Shown in pieces: positions 24,501-35,532 of a stretch of DNA of 64,000 nt. Position 1 is the stretch's first letter. Every line of letters starts with the position of its first letter. The notes below the pieces were generated by a model, which searched no databases, was not told where the DNA came from, and worked only from the letters and a program-made list of their open reading frames with translations. Source of the stretch: Auriscalpium vulgare (Eukaryota > Basidiomycota > Agaricomycetes > Russulales > Auriscalpiaceae); contig JAHBBC010000007.1 of NCBI GenBank assembly GCA_019915015.1, positions 930,001 to 994,000 on the forward strand. The letters run 5' to 3'. The translations under genes and the position numbers were made by a program.

Positions 24501-26074
24501 ATGGAACGCGTCAAGCAGCTTGCTTCACACCTCGCGGGGTCGTCCACTGGCCTTGCCGCGCTCGAACGCCGGAGCCCAAATGATGTGGTCATCACTATGG
24601 CCATCCGTTCGCCACTGTGCAAGGCCAGGAAGGGCGGATTTAAGGATACTAGGTGCGTCGTATTGAACTGTCGGCTGAGGGAGGCTCATGCCAGGCCGCA
24701 GGAGTGACGAGCTTTTAGCAGAGATGTTTCGCGTGCGTTGAGCCTTCGTCATCCGCGCAATTACGATCTCATGGGCATTCATATAGCATGCTGTTACTCA
24801 CAGTAAGATCGATCCAGCAACCATTGGAGACATTTGCGTGGGCACTGTCCTGCCCAAAGGCCCTACCTACGAAGCGCGGGGCGCAGCCCTCGTCGCCGGA
24901 ATCCCTGAGAGCGTACCCATCCAAACAATCAACCGGTTCTGCTCGTCGGGGCTCATGGCTGTCACGACTATCGCTAATCAAATTCGTGGTGGCCAAATCC
25001 AGATTGGTCTGGCAGTGGGTGTCGAGAGCATGTCGTTAAAGTACGCCTTTTCCCTGCTTGCGGCAGAGAGTCACGACTTACCGTCCTCCCACAGTCCAGA
25101 TGATGGACCGCCACCTGCCAGCGAGGAGATCCAGGCCCATGGCGCAGCTAGGGATGCTCAGCAGCCTATGGGATGGACAAGCGAGAACGTGGCGAAAGAC
25201 TTCAATATCACCCGCGAAGATATGGACGACTTTGCCGCCAAGTCTTTCCAGAAAGCGGAGCGCGCTCAAAGGGCTGGGCTCTTCGACGAGGAGATTGTAC
25301 CTTTTACTGTCTTCAAGACGGATCCTGCCACCGGTGCTCGGACGAAGGTTGTCATAACCCAGGACGACGGCATTCGTGCGGGAACGACGAAGGAGTCGCT
25401 GCTGAAAATTCGGGCTGCATTTCCTCAATGGAGCCCCGCTCAGACAACTGGGGGCAACGCTAGCCAAGTCACTGACGGCGCTGCAGCCGTGTTGTTGATG
25501 ACGCGCAAGAAGGCGGAGGAGTTGGGCCTACCCATCCTTGCCAAGCACGTCATGACCTCCGTAGCCGGTGGGTATAGCGTGTGTTATGCAGAGCTGCGGG
25601 CTTAAATCTCACTCGTCGTACAGGCGTCGCTCCCCGTATCATGGGCATTGGGCCTGTCGCTGCCATTCCAATGGCATTGCAGGCCACCGGCCTTACGAAG
25701 GAGGAAGTCGACTTGTTCGAGATCAACGAAGCGTTCGCGTCGCAGGCCCTGTATAGCGTCCGGAAGCTCGGCCTCGACGAAGCGAAGGTGAACGTGAACG
25801 GAGGCGCCATCGCTCTCGGCCACCCACTAGATGAGTGACCTTGCTGCATAGGCTCTACAATGGCGGCTGACGATAAGGGGACCTCCACGTGCGACAGGTG
25901 CGCGACAGCTTGCGACTGGATTGAATGAGCTGCGACGCCGAGGGGGCAAGGCGAGTGCTGGATCTGGTCTAGTCGTAGTCGTGGGCTGTCCACTGATGCG
26001 CAAGACAGGTGCTCGTGACTGCGATGTGCATTGGGACGGGGATGGGGGCCGCAGGAGTGTTCGTCCGGGACTAG
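24501..26074 (+). CDS. POT1: Peroxisomal 3-ketoacyl-CoA thiolase with PTS2 and two non-canonical introns
   Basis: Last step of beta-oxidation: cleaves 3-ketoacyl-CoA to acetyl-CoA and a shortened acyl-CoA. The N-terminus [11 protein letters not shown] carries a perfect PTS2 (R-V-x5-H-L). The nucleophile Cys is in [12 protein letters not shown], the second catalytic site is [20 protein letters not shown], and the final Cys is in [16 protein letters not shown]. Six exons (24501-24652, 24702-24732, 24808-25567, 25624-25830, 25889-25950, 26009-26074) give exactly 425 residues, the normal size. Restoring the invariant GHPLGATG needs an AT-AC intron at 25831-25888, and restoring GGK|VLVTAMC needs a GC-AG intron at 25951-26008. 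A GT-AG alternative for the first inserts six residues into the signature. The third exon's acceptor (TAAG, 24804-24807) is chosen by frame and is less certain. Confidence 0.9.
25831..25888 (+). other. Candidate AT-AC intron in thiolase
   Basis: 58 bases starting ATGAGT and ending CCAC. A branch-site-like GCTGAC lies about 20 bases before the 3' end. Removal joins G|GT in GHPLGATG. The donor looks like a U2-type site with GT changed to AT; it does not match the U12 ATATCC donor. Confidence 0.65.
25951..26008 (+). other. Candidate GC-AG intron in thiolase
   Basis: 58 bases starting GCGAGT after AAG and ending ACAG. Removal gives [12 protein letters not shown] in frame. The only in-frame GT-AG alternatives would be introns of 37 bases or less. 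Confidence 0.7.
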
Positions 26075-26316
26075 GGGACTGCATGTACCAAGTACTTTCT
26101 ATGTGTGCCCACATGTACATGGTTGTGCCGTGCGCGCCGAGGGTAAAATTAGGACGCATGCATAAGCGCCGGAGTTACTTAAGGACAGGCGAGTGGACGC
26201 CGTCGCCAAGTTCGCACCCTCATCGCTTTGGCCTCACGCCGTCCGCCCCGTCTCTCCTTTCTCTTTCTTCTACCCTCAGTATATCTTCTTCCTCTCACCC
26301 CCCGGCCGGCGGTGCC

Positions 26317-28829
26317 ATGGCCTCCTACAATCCGCTCGTCGAAAACCGCCAGGGCCAGTCTCCCTACGGCTCCGCCGATCCCTACTACCACGAATCCACA
26401 GGCTACATCACCCCCTCACGGCCAGCAAAGCGTGGCATCAGCAAATGGATCAAGTTCGGCCTCCCCATCCTCATCCTCGTTATCGCCGGAGCTGTCGTGG
26501 GCGGTGTCGTCGGCTCCCACCATAGCGGAAGCAAGTCCAGCAGTTCGAGTGCAGCGGGCAGCACCCCCGGCGCCGCCCAAGTCAGTTCTGCGGTGAGCGC
26601 AAAGAACGCCGTTGGTCGTTTTGCAACAGGCACCAACACCGAGTTTTTCATGCCCGAATACCCTGCAACAGTGAGTTATCTTGTTCTGGAATTGGGGTCT
26701 CCGTCGACTCAGTCTTGCAGACGAATACAGCGGCCTTCACCAGTCCTACCTTCCTTCCCGCTAGCAATGTCGCTGCCGCCTGGCCCAAGGATTCTTTCGC
26801 ACCTTCGAGCCCCAGCGCGACCCAGGTTCGCCCGGACCGTCCCCGACTCATCGCGCCCGCATACAAGTGGGCCGCGCTTCCCACCCTCATCTCCAGCGAT
26901 CCCTACCTCAAAGGCTGGAACGATACCATCTTCGGAAACGCGACCGCTTATTTCTCTCTCCCTCCCGTCGTATATCATATGGACGGTGCCAGCGGTATCC
27001 TCGACAATGCTCGCGAGATCAAACAACGCATCAAAGCCTTCGCTTATGTCTACCGTATGACGAATGATACGAAGTGGGTTGACAGGACATGGCAGGAGGT
27101 CGCGGTACGTGATAGGCTTACTGATCCGCCTGATTAGAACCTTATACTCTCCTGTAGAACGCCGCTGGTAATGGCACGACAACGTTTGGTCCTGCCACCG
27201 ACAGATGGAACACCGTGCACTTCCTGGATACAGCTGAATTCTGCGCCGCTTATGCCATCGCGTACGATTGGCTCTACGATATGTGGACTGACGACCAGAG
27301 GGCGCAGATGAGGTTCACCATGAACCTGTATGGCCTCGGACCCGGCCTTGCTGTCTATAACGGCGACCCTAACGGTGTCGGTTGGTGGAGCAAGAACATC
27401 AACGGGAACTGGAACTGCGTCTGCAACAGTGGCCTCACCATGGGTGCTCTCGCCATCCTCGGAGACGACACCACCAACAACGCGGCGTCTCTCCTAGCCG
27501 TCACCATCAACGATGCCAAGCAGAATTGCGCGCAAGGTCCATCGGACGATGGTACCTGGTCCGAGACCGCCAATTATTGGTACTTCGGTACCACCGGGCA
27601 CGCAGAGATGACCTCGTCGCTCCTCACCGCCACTGGCTCAGACTTTGGCCTTCTGTCGGCTAACGCAAACTTCAATTTGACTGGCCTTTTCCACATGCAC
27701 GTCACCGGAACCACCTCTCTCTTCAACTACGGCGACCACGGCCCGAACAAATTCTCCACCACTGCCAACAGCATGATCTTCTACGCCTCCCAATACAACG
27801 CTCCGCAGTACGCGCTTTTCCAGCGAGACCAGCACGATGCACCGGAGCCTTGGAGCATGTTCTGGTACGACCCTACCATCAATGGAGCGTTCTGGGACGG
27901 TATGCCACTCGACCACTTCTTCGATAACCAGCTCGATCAGTGGACGGCCATGCGGAGTTCGTGGACAGACAACAACGCATTGTACGTTGCCATGAAGGCG
28001 GGTCAACTGCAGAACCACCAGACGCACAATGATCTCGACTGCGGTGACTTCGTCCTGGATGCCCTGGGCACGCGCTGGGCCGGCGAGCTCGGCTCTGGAG
28101 ACTACCTGTCTCAAGACTACTTCACAAGTGATGCGCAGAACGCAACTCGATGGCTGTACTACCGTAAGCGTACCGAGGGCCAGAATACCATCCTGGTGAA
28201 CCAGCAGAACCAGAATGTCGCCGCGTTGCCGAAAGTGACGCATGGCACTACGGGTGACACGCAGGGATCAAGCACCGTGATGACTGTCTCGGGTGATTCC
28301 GCCGCGTACTGGGTTGCGGACCTGAGCAGTGCTTACTTCAACGTGTAAGCGTTGTCTCCGACGCCACTATACTAATGTGCTCATCTTCCTTCGTCGCAGG
28401 ACCTCATTCTCTCGTGGCGTCCGCACGATCAACGCGCGCAAGCAGGTGCTCATCCAAGATGACATCAACGCCCAAGGCACTATCATGTGGCGGATGCATA
28501 CGAACGCCACCGTGACGATCGACACGAGCGGTACCTCCGCGACGTTGGCCCTGGATGGGCAGACGATGGTGGTCCAGATCCTCAACGCGCCATCAGGTGC
28601 GACATTTACGACGGGCCCGGCATCACGATTGGACGGCGACCCGGCTTTGCCCACTGGGCAGAGCGATCAGCCGAACCCCGGCGTGACGGTGTTGATCATC
28701 AACCTCCCGGCTGGGACGTATAGTCTGCAGGTGCTGTTCAACCCGCAGTGGTCAGGGATGCAGGCGAGCGACTTCAAGACGCCCTCGTCTGTGCCGTTGT
28801 CGGGCTGGTCGTTGACGAGCCACAACTGA
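26317..28829 (+). CDS. Membrane-anchored heparinase II/III-like polysaccharide lyase family protein
   Basis: Four exons (26317-26670, 26721-27104, 27158-28344, 28400-28829) give 784 residues. There is no signal peptide; instead a type II anchor follows a ~45-residue cytosolic tail (KFGLPILILVIAGAVVGGVV), then a Ser-rich stalk. The ectodomain starts with an alpha-toroid region (DNAREIKQRIKAFAYVYRMT, EFCAAYAIAYDWLYD). Lyase-like motifs follow: SETANYWYFGTTGH, FNYGDHGPNKFSTTANSM, and THNDLDCGDFVLDALGTRWA, which fits the heparinase II/III H-x-D...GxxxLDxxGxRWA metal site. A beta-sandwich end (GTIMWRMHTNATVTID) closes the protein. The substrate is unknown; the fungal cell wall or host uronans are possible. 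Many N-glycosylation sequons support surface exposure. Confidence 0.78.
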
Positions 28830-29396
28830 GGGGAGGATGTGCAGGGGGCGCTGGACAGTGGACAGCACGGACATGGTGTCGGACTCGGACTGGATAATTG
28901 TTTTGGTTACGGACATACGGCGCACGCAGATTATTGTAGGGTCGCATAACGATACTATTATGGCTGCAAGCATGCCGGAGCATACGCTATATAATAAGGA
29001 TATGATTGAGGTGGACAATGAAGGCGTGAGAGAGCGGGGATGGCGGGCGTCTGGCGTTGACTGATCGGTTGGTTGTCTTGACATCCACGACAAGTGGCCT
29101 TTTCCAACGCCTTCCGTCGCTCACGCTCTTTTCTCTCCTCCCCTATCGCATCAGCCCTGTCCTGGGCGTCCGGTTTGCAACCAGTACGTTCATCCCTTCT
29201 TCCCCCTTCATCCAGCTCACAGCCCGTCTTTTTGTTCTCCTTCTCCATATCTCCCTCCCTTCTCCCCTTCTTTTCCTCGGCCGGTCCACTTTGCTCCTTG
29301 TTTTCTGCCCCGCACTTGCTGGCCAACGAACGTCCTCGCTACCAGTCCCGTCAAGCCGTTATCGCACCACCTCGCATAACTTATCCATCAACCACC
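28830..29396. other. Intergenic: 3' flank and long pyrimidine-rich 5' leader
   Basis: No supported gene. From about 29100 to the next ATG the + strand is strongly pyrimidine-rich, as expected for a leader. A GTACGT at about 29183 could start a 5'-UTR intron, but I cannot define its end securely. Confidence 0.35.
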
Positions 29397-30583
29397 ATGT
29401 TCTCCGTCAAGCCCCGCAAGCTTGCCCTCACGCTCCTTTTCTCCGTCGCCCTCGCCTTGGCCTTAGCCGGTACTTCTGAGGCCAACGGCTCTGCAGTCCA
29501 ACGTCGCGACCATGCCGGCCTCAACCGCATGATCAAAAAGCGCACGCCCTTCCCAGCAGATGACACCCAGAATGGTGGCGGCGTTGCCGTCGGCGTTGAG
29601 CAAGGCCCTCCTTCTGTATCACAGTCGGCTTCGGCGTCAAGCGTCGTTTCATCCGCTGCAGCCTCCTCCTCAGTCGCCCCATCATCTCCACCGGCCTCGT
29701 CCGCTGCATCGTCGTCCGCAAGCTCCTCCGCCCCTGCCAGCTCTTCTTCACCGGCCTCGTCCACGGAATCTGTCAGTCAATTTCACTTTGTCAAATTCAT
29801 TTTCCTGATGTTGGCAACGTTTGTCTCTAGTCGTCTGTGTCTTCGAGTGCCACGTCGAGCACACCGTCGTCTGCGCCGCCGAGCATCACCCCATCGGCGT
29901 CGCCCACTTCCACCCCCCCGACGCCCACTGAGACACCCTCAGCCGATCAGCAGTCACTGAACCCTACTATCGCGACCGCGACGTTCATCACGCATGTCCC
30001 CGGCGCCAGCGATGCGGCCTCCTCAGACACGCCCGTGCAGCCGCAAAGCTCGTCTAGCCTTTCGCACACCGCGCTGACGATCATCATCGTCCTCGCGTCC
30101 TGCATTGGCGGCACCGCGATCATCTGGACCATCATCCGCAAGTGGAAGTTCCGTCCCTCGACGCGCTTCGAGGACCGCCTCGAGCCGATCGACTGGCAGC
30201 CCGCCGCGGAGCACGACACGGGGCTCCCCACCCACCGCCGCGGCCCGTCCAATGCGTCGTCATTCCACTCCTCCGGCCACGAAGGCGGCGCGGCGCTCTC
30301 GCGCGGCAACTCGTACGGCGCGACGTCCGACGGCCGCGCGCCCGGCACCACCACGCTCAACCCGATCCCCGACCACGACTTCACCGCGGGCGCCCCCAGC
30401 CTTGCGCCCGTCGGCGGGTACGCGGACCTCGCGCGTGGCCCCAGCCCGCAGCCGCAGATGCAGGAGGCGCTCACGCGCGGCCCCAGCGTCACTAGGAACT
30501 ACGACAGCTACGGAGTGCCCCTGCACCACCAGGGCGGCTACAACGGCGACGCTTATGACTATAACGGCGCTCCTAGATATTAA
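29397..30583 (+). CDS. Single-pass membrane protein with Ser-rich mucin-like ectodomain
   Basis: Two exons (intron 29772-29830) give 375 residues. A signal peptide (LALTLLFSVALALALAGTSEA) is followed by a possible Kex2 site (QRR) and a long Ser/Ala/Pro/Thr stretch likely to be O-mannosylated. One membrane helix follows (HTALTIIIVLASCIGGTAII), then basic RKWKFRPSTRFEDRLEPIDW and a ~150-residue cytosolic tail rich in Ser, Gly and Pro. The architecture resembles Wsc/Mid2-type wall sensors, but no WSC cysteine domain is present. Agaricomycetes carry proteins with the RPSxRFEDRLxPIDW juxtamembrane motif; function is unknown. GC content rises sharply across the tail. Confidence 0.7.
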
Positions 30584-31081
30584 GCACGGTTGATTCCATG
30601 GACAATTTCTTGATGGGTTCGTGATACTCGTTTTATGTGTGTCTCCTGCGCTGACGGTAGCGGTAGTGTGTTGAGGTGCTCTCTGGTAGCAACTCCAGCA
30701 TACACGTACCGTACTGTACCGCATGGAGCGTAATGCTGTCCTGTCATTTCTGGATTATACCACGAATCGCACAGAACATTTGTTTGTCCTTTTAAGTCGC
30801 TGGACGTCCACCCTCTTCCCCTTCTTCCTTACTCTCGCCCCACCTTTCCTCTTCACGTATATACTGTGCCGTTGGGATGGCTGCACGGTCATTCGTTCTG
30901 CATATCATTATACCCTCCGAGCCCTTATGTTCGTTTCGGTTTATGTGAATTTATCCTTCCTTCCGCCATCTATGTCGCGCCTTGTTTCAGCAGCGCTCTA
31001 ATAAGATGCCCTGGTGAATTTGCTCAATACCAGCGAGGCATCCTTGTTTTCTTTCATCGTACGAGATCGGAAGCAGCAAGT
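30584..31081. other. Convergent 3' intergenic region
   Basis: Nothing recognised. Pyrimidine-rich sequence between the ends of the mucin-like gene and IMA1, presumably both 3' UTRs. Confidence 0.35.
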
Positions 31082-33055
31082 TCATTCAGTTGCCTCTATA
31101 GCAACGTGAAGCGGGGTGCCCGGCGATGTTGGTTGTAATTCTAATCCAAATCGACCGCTCCAGTTCCAATATGCACCCGCTCCTGCGCATGCCAACACAA
31201 CCGCCAATGAAATCGCCGCTAACGACCACCACGCGCTACCCCCACCGCTTTTGCCTTTGTTGCGCATAGCAACATACCGCGAATCCTTCTCAACCAGGTT
31301 CGTCCGCTCCAGCAGCCCTTCGAGTCCGGTCGACTGATCGGACGGCCTGAACACGGCAGCCTTCTCTCCAGCCCACGCATCCGCGCGAGCTTGAACGGGC
31401 AAAGCGCGCACGTTCGGCGAGGTCGGCGTCCAGTCCATGGCGTCCGGGTCCGCCTCCATGTCTACATCGGGCGGCGTGTGGTTCCCATCATCTTGTGCCA
31501 GCCCCGACGTGGGAGCGGCTTTAGGCAGGCTGAAGGACGGCACGCCAAAGACGGGGCTCGTTTGGCGTGATGCATGCGGTGCACCAGATGTGCCGGAGAG
31601 AGTCAGCGAGTCGAGCATCTCCGCCGGTAGATGGCGCGACTTGGCAGCCTGCATGCTGCTGGCGGGAAAGGAAGAGGGAAAGGAGAGCGGCGTTGATGAT
31701 CTGGAGCGCGAGGAAGACGAGGATGTGGATGCTGGTGTAGCGGTGTCGAGCAGCCGGACCGATGGTGGTTGGTGCAGGCGGAGGACGAAGAAGGAACGCG
31801 AGAGGATCTGCACGAATGCCCATCAGGTGGTCTGTTGAATTGTGTAGGACGAGAAGACTCACGGATAGCTCCAGACATAACGATCCCAAGAAATAAATGC
31901 GGTAAATGGGAGATGGGGAGACATGGCGTAAAGATAGATAGTCCTGAGATGGATGGTACCAAGCGAGAGTGGCGAGTGCGGCGGTGACAGTCCGACATAA
32001 CCAGAGAATTCCCTGTAAGCGCTGCACAAGGTCAATGCCGGGATGTCACGTATTTAGCCAACAAACATACTGTGTAATCTTCTCGCCCTTGTACACGCAC
32101 TTTCCTGCCTTGGAGTTCGGCGCGTCGCAGTGAAGCATATGTTGGATGCCATGCAGACCACAGAATAGATAAAAGCATAAAGATAGGTAAAGTGGGGGCA
32201 ATTTCCACTAGGCGATATCGTGCCAAATGGTCCGTTGCGGCTAAACGGACGCAGTGAGTAAGGGAAGGGTCAGGGTCATAGTATGAATGAGAAGTACCTG
32301 CTGCATCAAGCGCCATTGCCCCACACATCGTCACGCCCCAAAGAACGCCCCGGAGCTGCCACCACTTGAGCTCCCGGTCGAGCTTGTGTCGGTCGAAGCG
32401 CGAACCAGAGGAGTGGAGGCGACGCGAGTCAAGGCCCTTCGTCTGCTTCAGCGAACGGCCGAGCACGTCGGCTCGAGCCATGCTGTCTTTCTTTCGAATC
32501 TCTGCATCCACTAGAGGAGCACAGTCATCGCATACCTGAGGATAACGCGCATAAACGGAGTCGCGATAGGCGGGGTAGGATTCGAGGCGGCGCGCATAGC
32601 CCGGATCCTAGTACGCGTTTCCGCGGTTGTGGCAGTCTGAGGTAGCAGAAGACAGTGAAAGACGTACGTCCTCTGATGGAGGCAGGTAAGATGAGAGGAG
32701 GCTGATGACCAGGCGTTGGTTGGTCTGGCAGGTTGTGCAGAAGGTGACTGCGCCGAAGGTGGTAGGGAAGCGGTCTTTCCGCGGAGACGCTGTCCGTGAG
32801 CGAGACGCGGCAGTGAGGAGATGGTCGAGCATATGTCGAGCAGCACGCACCTCGGCGGGCAAAAGAGGATGAATTCATGGCCTCGTCGTGCATAGCTGGG
32901 TCGTCGGACATGATGTCTCCGTTGTGGTCGTAGCGGTTCCAGCACTTGCAGTGGGGGCAGAGGAACGAGCGGGGGCTGGGCGGGGGAGGCTGAATGGCGG
33001 ACTGGCAGAAGAAGCATGTGAGACGGGCGGATGTGCGACGCAAGAGAGAGGCCAT
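31082..33055 (-). CDS. ima1: Inner nuclear membrane protein Ima1 (Samp1/NET5 family)
   Basis: Integral protein of the inner nuclear membrane that helps couple heterochromatin and the centrosome/SPB region to the envelope. From MASLLRRTSARLTCFFC the N-terminal Ima1 zinc domain shows CFFC...CPHCKCWNRYD, then FCTTCQTNQRLV, YPAYRDSVYARYPQ and VCDDCAPLV, matching the paired Cys-x2-Cys layout. Membrane segments follow (LWGVTMCGAMALDAAG, IFMLLSILWSAW, ILWLCRTVTAALATLAW, IYFLGSLCLELSV), then a disordered Ser/Pro region and a last helix AWWSLAAISLAVVLACAGA. There are about five introns. The start at 33055 is the first ATG; a GTG lies upstream in frame. The start is only 118 bp from that of the neighbouring + strand gene. 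Confidence 0.85.
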
Positions 33056-33172
33056 GGCTGCTCGACGGGAAAGCCGCAAGGGAGCCTTTGGCACTCTCCG
33101 TGTCCGTGCACGTGATACGCGTCGGACAGGCCACTGGCGACTGCGGCATCTTCTCAGCTACTGTCCACCATC

Positions 33173-34457
33173 ATGCTCATCGAACGTCGCAAGAGGCTGC
33201 CCCTCAAAGAGCAGGCGAAGCAGCGCATCGCCGCCCTGAATGACCGACAGCGCGCAGCTATGGACGACAATGCACCCGGCACATACGACTACGCGCGCAT
33301 CCCGCCGAGCATGCAAGAGCGTTACCAGGACATCGTCGCGCTCTGGAAGGACTTTGCTCTCAACTGGAAGAAACCCACCCTCGACGCTCCAGACGTCTCC
33401 CCTGACATCACCCGCGACGCAAAGCTGCCTACGCTAGGTAGCTCGGCGCATGTCGCTTCTAATCCACACTTTGCTCACTCCTTATATAGGTCAGATCAGA
33501 GCGTTCGTGGGCTGGATGGCCCTCACCGTCAAGGGTGATATCGACGAGTACATTACGATCGACACTCTGAAACGCCTCACCGAAACGTTCTTCTCCGTGT
33601 GGGCGCACTACACGCCTCAGACTGTGCCGAAGCGCGTCCGTGATCAGGTGTTGGATTACGTGCACTCTGAGCAACTCCGCGCCAACGTCCCCAGGCTCTA
33701 CGATCACAATCCCACAGAGTCAGTCAACCTCCTCGAGCTCTTCGAGACTTTCCAGGAGGATACGACCTATTTCCACACCTATCGCATGCGCATACAGATG
33801 GCGGTCACCGCCATTCTGCCATCCTTCTCCGCTCAGAGACCCTGTCTGTGGAACATCATCGACCTTATTGACTATTTTGAATACCGCAAACCTATCCTGT
33901 GGAGCCACATCGACTGGAACGTTATCCCCAACGCTGCCGATCCTGCGCACCCGACACTCGTAGCTCAAATTAGGACTTACGAGGACTATGGTGACTACCG
34001 CGCTGCCTCGTTCTACTTGTCGTTCGACTGCGCCGTGCTGCAAACCCAGCTACTGGGATGTCTCGCGGAGGACACTGGACCCCTCGCCATGCTTCTGCGT
34101 ATGGCTCTCGATGACGGCATCTTCCAGGACGTCAGGACCGCAAAAGAAATACTGGAACCAAGGTATCATCCCACTCGCGCACACATCCTCAGCATCCGAA
34201 AGGAACTCCTCGACACGCCCGTCATGCGCGCCGAGGTGCACGACGATGCCACTGGCTGGTCCATCTCGAAGACTCTCGCTCTGCCGCACGATGTCCGCGC
34301 GATTTACCTCAAATGGGGCAGCGACCAGGCGCAGCGGAATCAGTCGAACATTGCGTCCGGCTCTGCCGCCTCCTGCCCAGACCGTGAGTGGGGCCATTGT
34401 GTTCTACATTGACGCTAAATTGGCGCTATAGCGGAGTCCGCGGGCTTCACTGCGTAG
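33173..34457 (+). CDS. DUF3435-like (tyrosine-recombinase-related) protein, short form lacking the catalytic half
   Basis: Three exons (33173-33437, 33490-34383, 34432-34457) give 394 residues. The protein is recognised by pattern with fungal DUF3435/FluG-like proteins, the family that includes the Starship captain recombinases. TVKGDIDEYITIDTLKRL matches the start of the family's SAM-like helical region. YFHTYRMRIQMAVTAILPSF then QRPCLW fits the 'HERxRVQL...ARPG' block with its Arg kept. PLAMLLRMALDDGIF then LLDTPVMR fits the 'LLALALADGAF...LDTPVFR' block. The segment that should hold the downstream His-x-Arg and Tyr nucleophile is absent: the protein stops soon after. It is therefore either a truncated relic or a domesticated short form. 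It shares a tiny promoter with IMA1. The family assignment is by eye only. Confidence 0.6.
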
Positions 34458-35532
34458 ATGATATCCCCATGGTATCTTCCTACTGGTGTCCCTCACACCG
34501 AAGTGCTTACACTTTTGTAGGAGCGACGTGGACATTAACCAAAGCACCGGTTTTTGTAAAGAAGCCTTCTGTACTCGAGAACAACGGCCTTCCACCAGTT
34601 TTTTTTGTCCCTGGTTCTAAAGAGTGTAATTCTGAAGTCGACAGTGCCAATGCAATGATTATCTGTGCCTCTTTGAGCTATTCATTCTGTGGCGGCATTC
34701 AGAGTACGGCGATGTAAATGCCACAAGCCTCTTCTCACTTCCGATTTGTTTTGAGCCTTGAATGAAAGGATGTGGTTACCGAGCAAGATGAGTTGGCAAA
34801 TATAATAGTGGTGTTCAGAGTTGATGATTCTCGCCGCTTATGACAGTCAGAGCTGGCTGATGCATCGCAAGGGGGTAGTACCTAGTGGGCACGCACCACC
34901 GCTGTCGAAGGCGGTGAGGAATGAGTCCTTCAATGACTCCGATCAAGGGGTACGGACCGGCAAAATCCGAGACAGGGTCTTGGGGGGGGAGGGGGTGCGC
35001 CGGGGTCCTTAAACGCGAACGGCCATCCCACTGGATCGTGGAGGCCTCTAACTCAAGCTGCCCCACAACCCCTCCAATGCCTTTGAATCGCTCAATACCT
35101 TGTTTTGTACCCTCCAGATCCTCTTTAAAGCACCTTGGAAAATCATATATGGTGGTAGACTACGGCCGTGTTTCTGTGTCCGCGTGTATCCTTCAGTGCA
35201 GCTCTTCAGCCCCGTCCCTTTTAAGTTCAAAGCACGCAACTCTCCGCGGCCTCGGACCCAGCCGCCACGCACCCATGCAACCTGCTCTTGACGTATCCGA
35301 TCGGCGGCGGTGAGTGCTATTAGTGAGATGCGTGGACGGTGGTGCTGACGGGCACTGCGACGCCGGAACTGTGGGTGCTGTTTCTCCGTCGCATATTTGG
35401 GCCACACCACGACAAACCACAGCGATGCAGCGGTGCTCAACGCGGCGCCGCTGAAGGAGCACTACCAGCATCTCTGTAAGCGCACGCCCGTCGCTAGACC
35501 CCATCGCGCGCTGACCTGTCATGCACCTGCAG

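Noticed and set aside
25835..25877. GT-AG intron as the thiolase splice at GHPL
   Set aside because: It keeps the frame but is only 43 bases, has the branch-like motif too close to the AG, and inserts six residues into a near-invariant catalytic loop. The AT-AC model fits better, though only transcripts can settle it.
30105..30593. Long open frames on both strands across the tail of the mucin-like gene
   Set aside because: These are GC-rich shadow frames with Arg/Ala/Pro-biased, unstructured translations; the + strand frame ending at 30583 continues the signal-peptide protein through a clean intron.
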